Shown in pieces: positions 24,793 through 37,283 of a stretch of DNA of 64,000 bases (position 1 is the first letter of the stretch; each line of letters starts with the position of its first letter). The stretch covers positions 18,288,215 to 18,352,214 of the forward strand of contig CM065182.1 of assembly GCA_033026295.1 (NCBI GenBank). The letters are read 5' to 3'. This DNA is from Channa striata (Eukaryota > Chordata > Actinopteri > Anabantiformes > Channidae). The position numbers were made by a program, and so were the translations under genes. The notes below the pieces were generated by a model, which was not told where the DNA came from, made no database searches, and was given only the letters and a program-made list of their open reading frames with translations.

Positions 24793-27700
24793 ATGAGTTC
24801 TGCAGGCGACCGACGCAAAGTTACCGCTGGAGCAGGACGCAGACATGGAGGGGAAACGGTAAGTCCGGAGCCGGGCTGACCCGTCCACGTCCCTCTAACG
24901 TTAATGTACCGGCGAAGCAGCGAGGGGTGTTTCAATTTGAGGTTATTAAAAATGAGACAAGTTCACCTGTGAACTGAGTTACTCCGTTTGGCGTTGGGGT
25001 ATTCATATTTCCTATTAAACGTTGAAATAAATAGCTTACGACCGCCTACATGCATCTGTTGGTTAGTTGGCCACTTTTTATTTTAATATATTCCAGCATA
25101 TACAATAGACATTTCTCTCACACACCGATAAAAGTTTTTTCTTACTGTCTTACATTTGGGCATTTGTCAGATTCTCACTGTATACGACATTCTTTCAATA
25201 ACTCGAGTTTTGAGACTGCAGACAATAAGTAGGACTACTCACAGAGACGAAGGGAGTGACTACCGCATGTACCTATATATGATTGTTGTACTACTATGAA
25301 TTTGTCGCTCACTTACTGTTTATTGAAATCATAATATAATTACTGCTGTGACATGACGCCATTGTCCAACATTTCAGAATGTACTGTTAATCAGTGACAT
25401 TTAGGGTGTTTACATGTTTGGATGGCGTGACAGAATGATGAGACATAGGTTACCTGTTATTGGATTAAATCTGTCTGTAGATGCAGCACTTCAGACAGTT
25501 GAATGTGGTGAGGCCGGCTGCAGGTCCAGGCCACGTGATGGATAAAGTAGACTTAATGTGTGTCAGTCTGAAAGGGTTCTCACATGTGCAATGACCAGTA
25601 GTTTGCTCTACAAAAAATCAAAAGCACTTACCTGTGTAAGATTGTGTTTGGTTTGTACGATAAACCAATGTGAACATCAGTGAAAATAGCATGTGTTTTT
25701 AGAAATCATGCTTTGTTTATCTGTTAGCTGTTTTATGATGTCTAAAAATGTAGATCTAAACCACAGTAACAAATTTAAACATTAGCATTAAATTGGGTTT
25801 AATGCTAATGTTTCAATATATATATTTTTGTTTTCTGTACTGTTTTGAATTAGAGCAGATAATGTATTCTCCATTGAAATCTGTGTGCTGAAAAGTGGCA
25901 AGTTCAGACTTGAGGTTATGAGGACATCAGAGGTTTGAGCACAGATGTTTCTGCAGTGTTTGTTTCAAATAATCTCTTCTCTACAAGTCCTTTGTTTGAT
26001 CAGGCAGCACTTTTTATGCCTAAGGGTTGTTTTTATTAGCTTCAAGAATATTTGTTTCTGTATGTTTGATTGACATAGGTGAAAGGATTTGTCCACAAGG
26101 TCAGTTCTCCTCAACCATCCCAAAATGATTCACAGGAGAGAGAAATTCAGGCGTTCCTCACTGATGAAGATCAACTTTACACTTATGATGACCTCACCAA
26201 AGTCAACCCTGTGACTCCTACAACAGGTATCTAGTGAACAAAGAGGACAAGTATGTATTTCAAGAATCTGTTTAAAATTATTTGAAGACTGGAAGTGTCA
26301 GTCGACTTGGTTCTGGTGGTATTGCCAAAGTGTCAGCAACAAAGTACTTGTTCCACTTTAATGCAATGACATAAATCAGTGTGTGCTGAGTGTATGAAGC
26401 AGTGCATTCTGCATTACAAACAAGGTGAGACTGTGACCTTGGATTGCACATTTCACTGTATTATCTACCCACATAAAGATAAACAAATGCATGAATGAAA
26501 GCTGTGCCAGCAAAAGACTGCCGTATACATTATGACGCAGAAACATTGCCCCTCCAAAAATTTCTTATGTTCCTTATCTATTTAAAGTATACCAGGGTCA
26601 ATGTCTTCATTTTAGCTCATATGAGAAATGCAACAATACAAATTATTAACAGTAGAGGTCAGGGTAACTGTAAAATTGGTCTAGGATGTAAAATTTCAAA
26701 GCACTCATAAGGCACTTTTTCTATAAATCCTGTTATTTCCCACCTCTTTGTTACTGTTTACTGTCTCGTCCCTGCCTCTATTCATAATCATCAGTAAAAT
26801 ATTGTCTTGCCTGTTTATTTCCCGTTAATATCTAACAATATTTAATGCATTTTCCTGGCAGTGTTGAAATGCCTAGAGGCCAGGTACAGTCTGAAGGTGT
26901 TTTACACCCATGCTGGCTGCACTTTGGTGGCTCTAAACCCATTCCAGCCTATTCCAGACCTGTACTCTCAAGATGTAATGAAGGAGTATCACTGCTCTCC
27001 TCAGCCCCAGGTATTTACACCGTAATTCATCTACTTTATGCATATTTTTCTTTGGGATTTTTATTTGTATGGGGCAAAGATGTCATGGTATAAGCATGTA
27101 TGTGGAAGGAGTGAGTTTTGTAAGAGCTTGGTATTTTTAGAACAACAATTCCTGGATAGGTCATACACTAATGCAGAACATACAAATGACCCAACTGTTA
27201 CGAATGTGCCAGCATGTCAGCACATTTTAAACAATCAATATTTCATTCCTATTTGTTTTATTGTAGACTCTAAAAGTGTGATAAATCTTAGTTACTGGTG
27301 ACACATTACTGAAATAACACTACTTTTCCAAGTAATAATAGTAATAAGTAATGAAAAAAGTTACAAAAAACTTTTCAATAATAATTTAACAGGTACTCTC
27401 TCCAAAATTGAAATCTGGCATGTGATATTCATAGTCTTCACACTTACTCACGTCACTATTAGCAGCACCATGAGGAGGATAGAATTGTTTACATTCAATG
27501 GCTGGAAATATTCCTATTAATTTGATTTTGTTGACATAAAAAGTGATAACAACATTATGCTAAATTGTCTGCAGGGATTGGTAGGATGTTTCCACTTGAA
27601 ATACACCCCTTCAAACACTAAGAAAGATGAGCTCTCTGTAGCCCCAGAGGATGGCTGCAACTAAACTAAAACAGTTTTTTATCATGGACAGCAGGTAATA

Positions 27701-30700
27701 ATTCAATTAAACTTTATATAAACATGTAGAGAAAACCCAACAAATCCCCCTTGAGCAAGCCATAGGCAACAGTGGAGAGTAAAAACTCCCTTTAACGGAA
27801 GAAACCTCCAGCAGAACCAGGCTCAGGGTGGGCGGCCATCTGCCTTGACCGGTTGGGGGTGACAGGAAAGTGGAGAGAGAAAAGAACAGAGCAACAAAAG
27901 CAACAACAAAACATTCGGCAGGTTAGTGGGACCAGTAGCTGCGCACTGGAGGACACACAGCGCCAAATCCGGGGACACCTGAAGACAGGGACAGAGAGGG
28001 GGAGAAAGACGACTAGGGGACAAAGAAGACACAGAGTTAATGTCATACAGTGGTGACATTATAATGGGGTGAGAGGAGAGAATGAAGAGATGAGGAAGTG
28101 GCTCAGTGCAGAGTCCCCCAGCAGTCTGAGCCTATAGCAGCATGACTAAAACCAACTATAAGCTTTATCAAAGAGGAAGGTTTTGAGCCAAGTCTTAAAA
28201 GTAGAGAGGGTGTCTGCTTCCCGAATCTGGACTGGGAGCTGATTCCACAGGAGAGGAGCTTGATAGCTAAAGGCTCTGCCTTCCATTCTACTTTTGGAAA
28301 TTCTGGGAACCAAAAGTAAGCCTGGATTTTGGGACTGAAGTGGTCTGTTAGGATGATATGGTACTAGGAGATCTTTTAGATATGATGGAGTTTTAACAAG
28401 CAACAAAGAAGCTTGTGGCTGCAAATGTGATTTCCACTGTTGGCTCTCTGTCTGTCTTTCAGACTCTAAGCCGTTGGAAAAGTAATATAACAAGTAATAT
28501 AAAGCTTGCTTTTTACAGGGAGTAATAAGTAATCATAGTAATTTTAAACAGAGTAACAACTTATTTATTAAATTTTTTGAGCAATGAGCCTAACACAGGT
28601 CATGAATGACTTGCATTTTAATAAGTCTGTAAAAATAATTTCAACAGGAGTTCAAGCCACATATCTTTATTGTGGCAGAAGAAGCCTACAGGAATGTTCA
28701 GGGCCAGGTGGAGCCAGTGAACCAGTCCTTGGTTGTCAGTGGTGAGAGTGGCGCAGGAAAGGTAAACCATCACAAAGTGTGTTATACTGGAAGTATAGAC
28801 ATATTCTGTTACTTTAGTCATGGGTTCAGAATGTTAAATCCTGTTTATTTTTATTTTTTTTCACTTTTAGCAAAACATACTAAAACCAAACTCAACTATT
28901 TACCAGCAGTAGCTTTCTTGACTCAACAGAAGCATTGAGAATATGAGAATATCATGGTTTTTCAGAAACTAAGTGCTAGACTTTAGGTTGGAACTAATTT
29001 AACTTAATTACTTGGGGCTTTTGGTAATAATTCACTTTTCTTATACATGTTAATAATTAGTTACTGCCTCAGACACTCAAATGTGAATATTCAAAAAAGA
29101 CACCCTGACTTTAGATTAATTGTTAGATTAATGCATAAGGAAAATGATTATTAGTTCTAGCCCTAAAGAGCCGCTCTCTGTAAATTGGGCCAAAACTGAA
29201 TTAAACGCTAGCTAAACTAATCTGTAGTTGAATTATGATTTGTTTTCTCAGGTTAATATCTTACTCATGGTTGTCTGTGAATTTATTTACAGACATGGAC
29301 ATCTCGTTGCCTGATGAAATACTATGCCACTGTGGCCTCCTCCTCATCAGTGGTGAAGAGTCAGGACACAGTGGAGAGGATTGAGAGGAGGGTGTTGGAC
29401 TCCAACCCCATCATGGAAGCGTTTGGTAAGATAGGTCATCTCTTGTGACTTGTGAATGTGACTAATTACCAGGCTGTCATCTATTAACACTTTGTCCCCT
29501 GTGTAGGCAATGCTTGCACTCTACGGAACAACAACAGCAGCCGTTTTGGAAAGTACATCCAACTTCAGCTTGACAGGTGCACACATTACTTCTCTAATTA
29601 TTAAGTACATATGATAAAAATAGCAACATGCCATCAGCTGACTTGGTCAACTATAAGATAGAGCATTTAATCTGTTCCACATGTTGTTTGTACATAAAGG
29701 TGTCAGCTCTTAGTGGGGGCGTCTGTGCAAACATATTTGCTGGAGAAGACCAGGGTGGCCTGCCAACTCGCTAATGAGAGGAACTTCCACATATTTTACC
29801 AGGTGATTAACCCTGATAAACTGAAGTCATTTTGTATTACTATATGTACTGAGCTGAATGATAAGTAGTTATTGTGTTTTTAGATGATGAAAGGGGCCAC
29901 AGATGAGCAGAGAAAAGAGTGGAAGATGCCACGTGGTCAACATTTTTCGTGGCTACCAAATTCTGAAAAAACTATTGAGGGTTGGTCTTTATTTTTACGT
30001 TAGTAAATTTAGGCTTTCACTATATATACATTAATGTTTTGTACAAGTAACTCTTGTTCATGTAATGTTGTATAGAGGATTGTTTTCATGAGACTCTCAA
30101 GGCAATGGGGCATTTGGGCATTAATGCAGAAAGGCAGAAGCAAATATTCAGGGTAAGATTTTGAGTTTCAACTTTCACTCCAGGTTTCATTGTCTTATTT
30201 CTCTGTAAGTATACATAATCTTTAATTTCTCTGTGGTGTTGCATTACAGATATTAGCAGGAATTCTGCAGCTGGGGAATGTGAATTTCACCTCTTTATCA
30301 GATGAATCTCAGCCTTGTGACCTAGAAGAGCAGTCTAAAGGTACTGGATATGATTTTGAATAAGAAATCTTTTCATCACTAACAGAAATGACTTCCTGTT
30401 TCAGTGCACTAAAGATCTCTTTTCTTAATAAAAATAGGGTGCATTAATGTAAACAATGCTGAAGTGATTTATTTTGAAATAACTAATATATGTATCATAC
30501 TGGCCAGTGAAGAACAAACACCTGCAACAAAATGACCCTGCACCCAATAACTACCAACAAACAAGTAATGTGTAGTTAACAGGCTTACTGCCCTGCTTGT
30601 GCTTTAGATTTTTTACAGAAGACTGCAGAGCTGCTTTGTGTCCCTGCTGAGGAGCTTCAGACATGTTTAAATGTGAGGACCTTGAAGGCAGGGAAGCAGA

Positions 30701-33700
30701 GTGTGCTTAAGCCCTGTAGTCAGTCAGAGTGCAGCATGAGAAAAGACTGTCTGGCCAAAGTCATCTATGCCCAGTAAGAATTTGATCATCAGACTGCGAT
30801 AATGCTCCTATGTGATAACAACTGTGACATAGCAGCTTGTTTTTGTCCTGCGACTAAAGACTAAGTTGCTTTTCTTCTGGTTTTAACAGATTATTTGAAT
30901 GGCTGGTTACTTTCATCAACAACAGTATATGTGCAGACAAATCCATGTGGTGCAACTTCATTGGTACAATTATTATTTCCATGGCACATTAAATGCATAT
31001 CCACAGGTTGTTTAAATAGGTTCAAACATTCCGCTCGTGTCTGTAATCTCCTTAGGAGTCCTGGATGTGTATGGGTTTGAGTGTTTCCAGATCAATAACC
31101 TGGAGCAGTTGTGCATCAACTACGCCAACGAGAAACTGCAGCAGCACTTTGTGGCCCATTATCTCAGAGCTCAACAGGTAGCCTCCTCTTAGTTTCGCAT
31201 AGTTCTTGTTTCCATGCAGAGATCTCAGCAAAGGTAACCAAATCTCTGAAAGGAACAACAGGTTGTACATTGTTGTGTATTGTGAAAGGTGATTTTGTAT
31301 CTTGATGTAGCTTTCTGGTCCTCCAGGATGAATATGTGTCAGAGGGCTTACAGTGGGCCTTTGTCAAATACCAAGACAACCAGAGCTGCCTGGATCTCAT
31401 AGAGGGAATCCCAGTCAGTGTGTTTTCTCTTCTTAATGAGGTAACTTGTCAAATTTGTCACAATCTTCACATAAAATGGGCAAAATATGCAATAGTACAA
31501 GAGCATTTCACATGAGATGGCTACTGCTTTAAAAATGACCAATTGTTACTACTCTAGACAACATATACAGAGTTTCATCTCACAGTTTCCACTCATAAAC
31601 TAATAACATGGAGACAAAACCAAACAAATGCTTTTTTCCCCTTTATATCACTATAATGAAATTGAACTCTTAATTATTTTCTGAACAACTTCTAAAAAAC
31701 ATTTGCCACGTTAAAAGGATCTTGCACAGAATTGTCAAAATAAAAAAATATTGCTCTTTTGTTTGTTGTATTTGACTCAACGAAATTAATATGTGAAAAA
31801 AGATAAAACGTCTCGATGCTGGATGCTGAAGTAAACAATACATACGTACCATGTTTAAAAAAGCTGATAGTTTACTTTGCTGCCACATGTGCAGTTGTCG
31901 CATTAGGACAGTGAAATTGTTGAGCTGCCACACTAACCTTTAGAGAGTTTGTGTGGAAATGTGGGGAAACAGATGTGGAAAAGAAGAAAGAACCTGAAAA
32001 TGTTCTTGTTTAATTTATACCATGGCTTAATATTGAAGAAACTTTATCTATCTCTTAAATTTGTAAGCAGGTATTATGCAACTTTTTAACTTACTGGTCT
32101 GTAGGAAAGCCGTCTTAATAGAGCCTCGGATGCAAAGACATTCAGGGTCCGTCTGGAGAAGGAGCTCAATAATAATGGCAACATCAGCTGGGACAAGTTC
32201 AGCAAGGTGCCACACTTCACTGTGGCCCATTACGCTGGCAAAGTCTGCTACCAGATTCAGGGCATGGTGGAGAAAAACAAGGTAAAAACAATGCTGTGAA
32301 AATGTTTTCAAGTAAGGTGACCACAGATCTATTCACTTGCTTTTTATTTGATCCCACTTTAAAGGACCCGGTGCCACCAGAGCTCATCAACTTGCTTCAG
32401 AAGTCTGATAATGTTCTACTTCATCAGCTCTTCACTGACAAGGAAACTGAGAACCCAACAACCAAGGGGCTCAGTAAAGTAACTGTGGTCTCCAAGTTCA
32501 AGGTGGGCTTGGCTAAAAGTTATAATACCAAGGTGATGTTAGCTTGTCTCTGGTCATTGCACAGTTTAGTCATGGCACTGATGAATTTATTGTCTGACTG
32601 TAGAACTCTCTGGAGAGCCTGATGAAGATCCTCCACAGCACCACTCCTCACTACACTCGCTGCATCAAACCCAACTCCGAATGCAAGCCACTGACCTTCA
32701 AAATGGAGGAGGTAAATACTCAGCTGTGACTGGAGATGACAGAATGATTTGCTGTTGGATTTTCCACAAACATGTAGACTTTTTATTGATTTTTACTGTG
32801 TTCTGTTAGGTTATCATGCAGCTAGAAGCTTGTGGAATTGTGGAGACCATACGCATTAGTGCTGCTGGCTTTCCAATAAGGTAAAGCATCTTTTTCCTTT
32901 GTTTAATGTATTGCATTGCTTCTCTTGGATTTTTGCTAAATTTAAATTTTTGTTGAACAGGATTCTTTTCCAAAGCTTCATACAACGTTACGGACTGATT
33001 GGAAAATATTCAAAGTTCAAAGCAGAGAGGTCTTGGGTTGGTAAGTACAGTTTATTGCTAGGTCCATTCATTGTAAATTATGGCATGTTTACAGTGGACA
33101 ATTAGTGATTGTTATTTCCTCTCTTTAGGTCTGCGGGTTTACTCTACCTTTCCTTCTCTAGCTCTCTTTATAAATGTGATCTCAGTTTATTGCTCTTCAT
33201 GGGGCTTTTTAATTTAATAAGTAGCAAAAACCTTAAAACCTCCTATGAACTTGAAGGTAATTGCATGTAAATCTATCAGATCTACATCTGCATTTTGCAT
33301 AATGCTGTTTAGGGTGTTTGTTTCTATAGTCCTTCCTGATTCAAACTCTGCTTTATTTTACTTAACTCTAACTTATTTCCATGTTAATGTTCAAAGAGCC
33401 TGCTGACCAATCGCTAATGCAGCTCCTTACACCTTTCCTCTTTATATTTATTTCTTCATATGAACTTGCATGTTATAGATACATGTGTGTGTACTGTGCT
33501 CTCACACTCTGTTAAACAAATACTCTGTGGTAAAACACAATTCCTAGAATGTTCGATTAGTGCTCGGCTTTTTGTGCTTCACTCTGTCTAATTCATGGTT
33601 ATCTCCCTGTCTCAGATTTAGAGGCTGACAGCGACATTCTTCGGCAAGAGGTGGAAAAACTCCTTTCGGTGGTGTTGGCTGACTCCTCACACTTGCCCCA

Positions 33701-35809
33701 TAGTGAAAAATACAATTCATGGGTGCACTGTGGAAGGACTAAAGTTTTTCTCACTCAATCAATGGTCAGTCATCTTTATATGAAAGCGTTTTCATACATT
33801 ACAAACAATTGAGGCTGTATGTAGAAACTTTTATATTTGGGGAATAGTTGGGCCTGGACCTGAATGTTCAGATATTTGTACTTTGGCTAGGTATCTGGTT
33901 TTCAGTTTTGGCATTTGAATGCTCATTCCTTTGTTTTTTTGTTTTTTTTAATGTTCAGTGATAGATAATCTATACTCTGTACTGCTCCAGAATCCATCTC
34001 GAGTAGACATTACTTTCAGAAAGATAGAGGCACATACTATGCAGACTTTATTTGTTAATCTAAAATCTTATTTTTGTATCCTAAATACCATCCCTAGATT
34101 CAGCTGCAAAGAAATATCCAGTCTGGTGTTTGATTAGCTGATATGTGATATTTTTGTGAATATTCGTTGACAATCAGTACAGAGCTCCAGAGTCCAAAAC
34201 CTGTTGATCAGCACAGAACTAGTTCAGTATGGGCATATGCTCCTTTGACGGGTGTTGTACAGTAAATGTTGAATACTACAAATCAGGTTAGAGGTCTTTT
34301 TTTTTTTGGGAATACTGACCCACCTGGCTGTCTTTTCACAGTTGGATTGGCTGGAGGATCAGAGGAAGAAGGTCCTGTCTCAGTGTGCCTTCACCATTCA
34401 GTGCTGCTGGCTGCGGTACCAGCGCCGCAGACGCCATGCCCGCCGACAGTCTGCTACTCTGATCCAAGCAGGTAAACTCTTAATACCCGGAAACAGGTAT
34501 GTGTAAGAGGAATCATCAGAGCATCTTGGCCTCATTACCTCTGTGTGAGTATGTTGGCTTTAACCTCATTGTCTGGCCAAAAGGATCCAGCTGGCAGAGT
34601 CTGTACACAGTTTCTAGGCTAAAACCAATTATCCCTTCATAAGCAACAGACACAGCCACACATAGAAGCTCATATGTTAGTGACACATTCCTCTGATACT
34701 TCAGTATTACAACATTTCTCTCTGTAGTGCACAAATTATGTTTTTTTTTCTAGTCAGCTGTGAAAATTAGAATTATGTTTTCTGCTGCCTGCAGCAGTGC
34801 GGTCCTGGCTGGTCAGGAAGCAGGTCCAGAGATGGAACAGAGCAGCGGCAGTCATCCAAAACACCTGGAGGAAGTGGAGGGTAAGATTTGAAGAGAACGT
34901 TTATAATATTTTATGTTTCCATCTGCATTCCTTGCGGCTTTGTTAAAGCTGCACACAAGTTGAGCACTTGCCAGTACACAGTGAACTGGACACACACCGT
35001 TTAATTAAAGTTCATTTTGAAAAAAGTGTCAGCACTAAAGCTCCTTTGCCCCATGCTGTCCTGTCTATCTGTCCTATATGTTAAAGGTCTTACAATAGCT
35101 TTTCTGTGCTCATGTACCTGGATATATTGTGGGGGTGATATGTATTTTAACTTCTCTGTACTGTGTTTCTGCTTTGCATGAATAAGCATTGTGTAATGTA
35201 AACTTCCCCTGTTGTAACTAAATAAAAAATAAATTGGGGGTAGTATATATTATGTAAATTACTGCATTGGTCTTGTGGCAGGCTCTGTTAAAATCCTTGG
35301 CTGAGGCAGAACTTGACGATGCTAAGGACCTTGTGGAAGAGGACATTCCAGCACTGAACCCAGTTATCAGAGAGCGGGGCTCAATTCAGCTCTCCACTAT
35401 CCAAGAACCTGTCACGGTGCGAGGGTGGCCCATGGGCCTGGCTCTGGCCTCGGCCCCATCCATCACTATGTCTCTGACAGCCACAGGCTTCCAGAAAATG
35501 ATGTCTGTGATGGCTTCACTTAACCTGCCCTCCAGGAGAGGGGAATACAAGGTGGAGACCAACCAGTACAAGCAGGGGCTCGCCTCCATACGGGCTCAAC
35601 CCAAAGTGAGGACACATCCAGAGAAATTTTGTTACACCTTTCCTTCAGTCTTTGTGAGTTGGATTTTTTAATGGTTGTTCTTTTGACTTTTACAGGGATC
35701 TGTAAAGCTGCACTATCAGCGATCTCCACTTCTTTATGCTGATCGCCAACCAGACCTGAAGAGTGACGTGACAGGGTTCAATGAGATTCTGCTAGAGAAA
35801 ACATTGTAA
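24793..35809 (+). CDS. myo19: Unconventional myosin-XIX
   Basis: MYO19 is an actin motor on the mitochondrial outer membrane, used in mitochondrial movement and partitioning. Twenty-four coding exons join in frame: 24793-24858, 26079-26226, 26862-27010, 28648-28761, 29293-29425, 29507-29576, 29700-29802, 29884-29980, 30076-30152, 30250-30340, 30608-30773, 30890-30963, 31056-31177, 31327-31440, 32105-32281, 32365-32502, 32604-32711, 32810-32880, 32961-33040, 33616-33764, 34342-34471, 34795-34880, 35282-35605 and 35696-35809. The product is 966 residues (human 970). The motor shows the P-loop GESGAGKT (153-160), switch I NNNSSRFGK (211-219), switch II LDVYGFE (432-438) and converter-side CGRTKVF (738-744). 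About three IQ motifs follow (765-820). The C-terminal part (822-966) matches the mitochondria-binding MyMOMA region. The start at 24793 is the one in frame with exon 2; the ATG at 24845 is not. Confidence 0.96.
25777..25813. repeat. Perfect 16-bp inverted repeat with 5-base loop
   Basis: The left arm AAACATTAGCATTAAA and right arm TTTAATGCTAATGTTT are exact reverse complements around TTGGG. It lies in myo19 intron 1. It could fold as a short hairpin in RNA; the stem is too short for a typical microRNA precursor. Confidence 0.9.
27701..28475 (-). mobile_element. 5'-truncated LINE, 3' end of ORF2 plus 3' UTR
   Basis: On the minus strand, 28493-28146 is open and encodes a reverse-transcriptase C-terminal tail typical of fish LINEs. 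Its key parts are LLVPRISKSRMEGRAF, SYQAPLLWNQLPVQIRE and STFKTWLKTFLFDKAYS. It is followed by a GC-rich 3' UTR with AACCGGTCAAGGCAGATGG and CTGGAGGTTTCTTCCGTTAA, ending in TTAATTGAATTATT. It lies antisense inside myo19 intron 3. The clade is probably in the CR1/L2/Rex1 group but cannot be fixed by eye. No polymerase domain remains, so it is a dead copy. Confidence 0.75.
34792..34797 (+). other. NAGNAG tandem acceptor of myo19 exon 22
   Basis: The acceptor reads CTGCAGCAG. Using the first AG (34793-34794) keeps the frame with an extra alanine codon, matching the human QAAIRSW spacing. Using the second would drop one residue without shifting the frame. Confidence 0.6.
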
Positions 35810-37283
35810 GAGTTTCCTCATAGCAGAACACTGATTTTAGTGGCACTGATAAAGGATAATGTTGCAATGAGGTGCCTCTGCAGTAAAGCAGCTGTTTTCC
35901 ATAATATGACAAACACAAAGCAAAACAGGTGTTTTATTAAGGATATTTCACACATTTTGCATCAACAGTGATGAACCCTTTTGAGAACGCCAACATATTT
36001 CTAGCTTGTTGTGTTACATAAGTGCAAATACTTGCAGAACCTTCAACACTAATTATTTGCGAACCAACAGGAGGTCAGGTAAGATAAAGCAGGGGGCTAA
36101 GAATTCAATGTCAGGGTGAGTCGTTTTCAGAAACACTGCCCTCTGCTACATTTCAGATAAGGCAGTTTTTAGAGATTTATGGAACATGTGCCATGTGTCC
36201 CTCACACAGAATGGAGGCCATAATTATGACGGTATTGCAGGACAAGGAAAATTCAGTGGAATAACGTATCAACAATTCAGGGTTTTCTCTGGAACATGAA
36301 TAGTGATTAAAGTCTGACAAGTGCCTTTTTAAAAATCAGCACTCTCAAATAGGCTATTTGATGGGTTAATATTTAAGCATAACTTGAGTAATTTTGGGGT
36401 GATTTAGCTTGACGTATGATTGTAGATTTTTACTACCAGCATCTGAGTGTGGTTTATGCCAGGAATAAGGGTAATTAAGCAAGTTTTGCACGTGAAGCAC
36501 TTATTGCACATTAAACCTACACGCCTGTAACAGATGGATGAAAAGACAGAGATAAAACAATTAAACCCATCATGTTCAAACTGCTTCTCCACCTTTATAA
36601 TTGATGTTTTTATATGCACATCAGTAAATGCTTGAACTGTTATAATTTTTAGCAGCTGCAAAGTAATGTAAGTACTTTATAAACATACCAAAGTCTTTGT
36701 ACACCACTGTTTTCTGTGAGAGTATTTAATATATTTACAAGTGTTACATTCAAAACATTTGCCTAAAAAGGAAAAGAAAATTCAAAATAAAAAGAACACT
36801 AATCTCCTAGCTTTTGATCCAACACAGTAAAGGTTCAGCTTATTTTACTCCTAGTGTGTCTTCATTTTTTAGACTTTGTGCCAGTCACTGCTTTTATCAG
36901 TTTTTTTTTATTGTGAGAAGTACCAAGGGGGTCTGTGTACAAGAATTTTAACTGTTTATTGTAAGTTGATTTGCTTAAAGAAATGTCAATGTTATAACAT
37001 TTTTGGCAATCAAATATTGTCTGCCATCTCACAGCTGGCTGCACTGTAAATGTGTATTTTTATTTCAGGAAAGTTTCTACCATTTATTTGAAAATTATAT
37101 ACATAATAAAGCATGGGATGACAAAGAAAAAGAAGTCAGATCAACAATATTATCTACACAATGTATAGGTAGCAATACAATGTTTGACCTATTCCAATAA
37201 ATGTTATTTATAAAAGAGGTGCTGTCTATATTCCAAAAATATAAAAAAATTGATCTGATACACAAACTAATAAAAGTAAAATT
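35810..37283. other. Convergent myo19/znhit3 3' spacer
   Basis: The 1.5-kb gap between the two stop codons presumably holds both 3' UTRs. Candidate poly(A) signals are AATAAA at 36786-36791 on plus (myo19) and AATAAA at 37088-37083 on minus (znhit3, about 200 bp after its stop). I see no other gene or repeat family. Confidence 0.5.
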
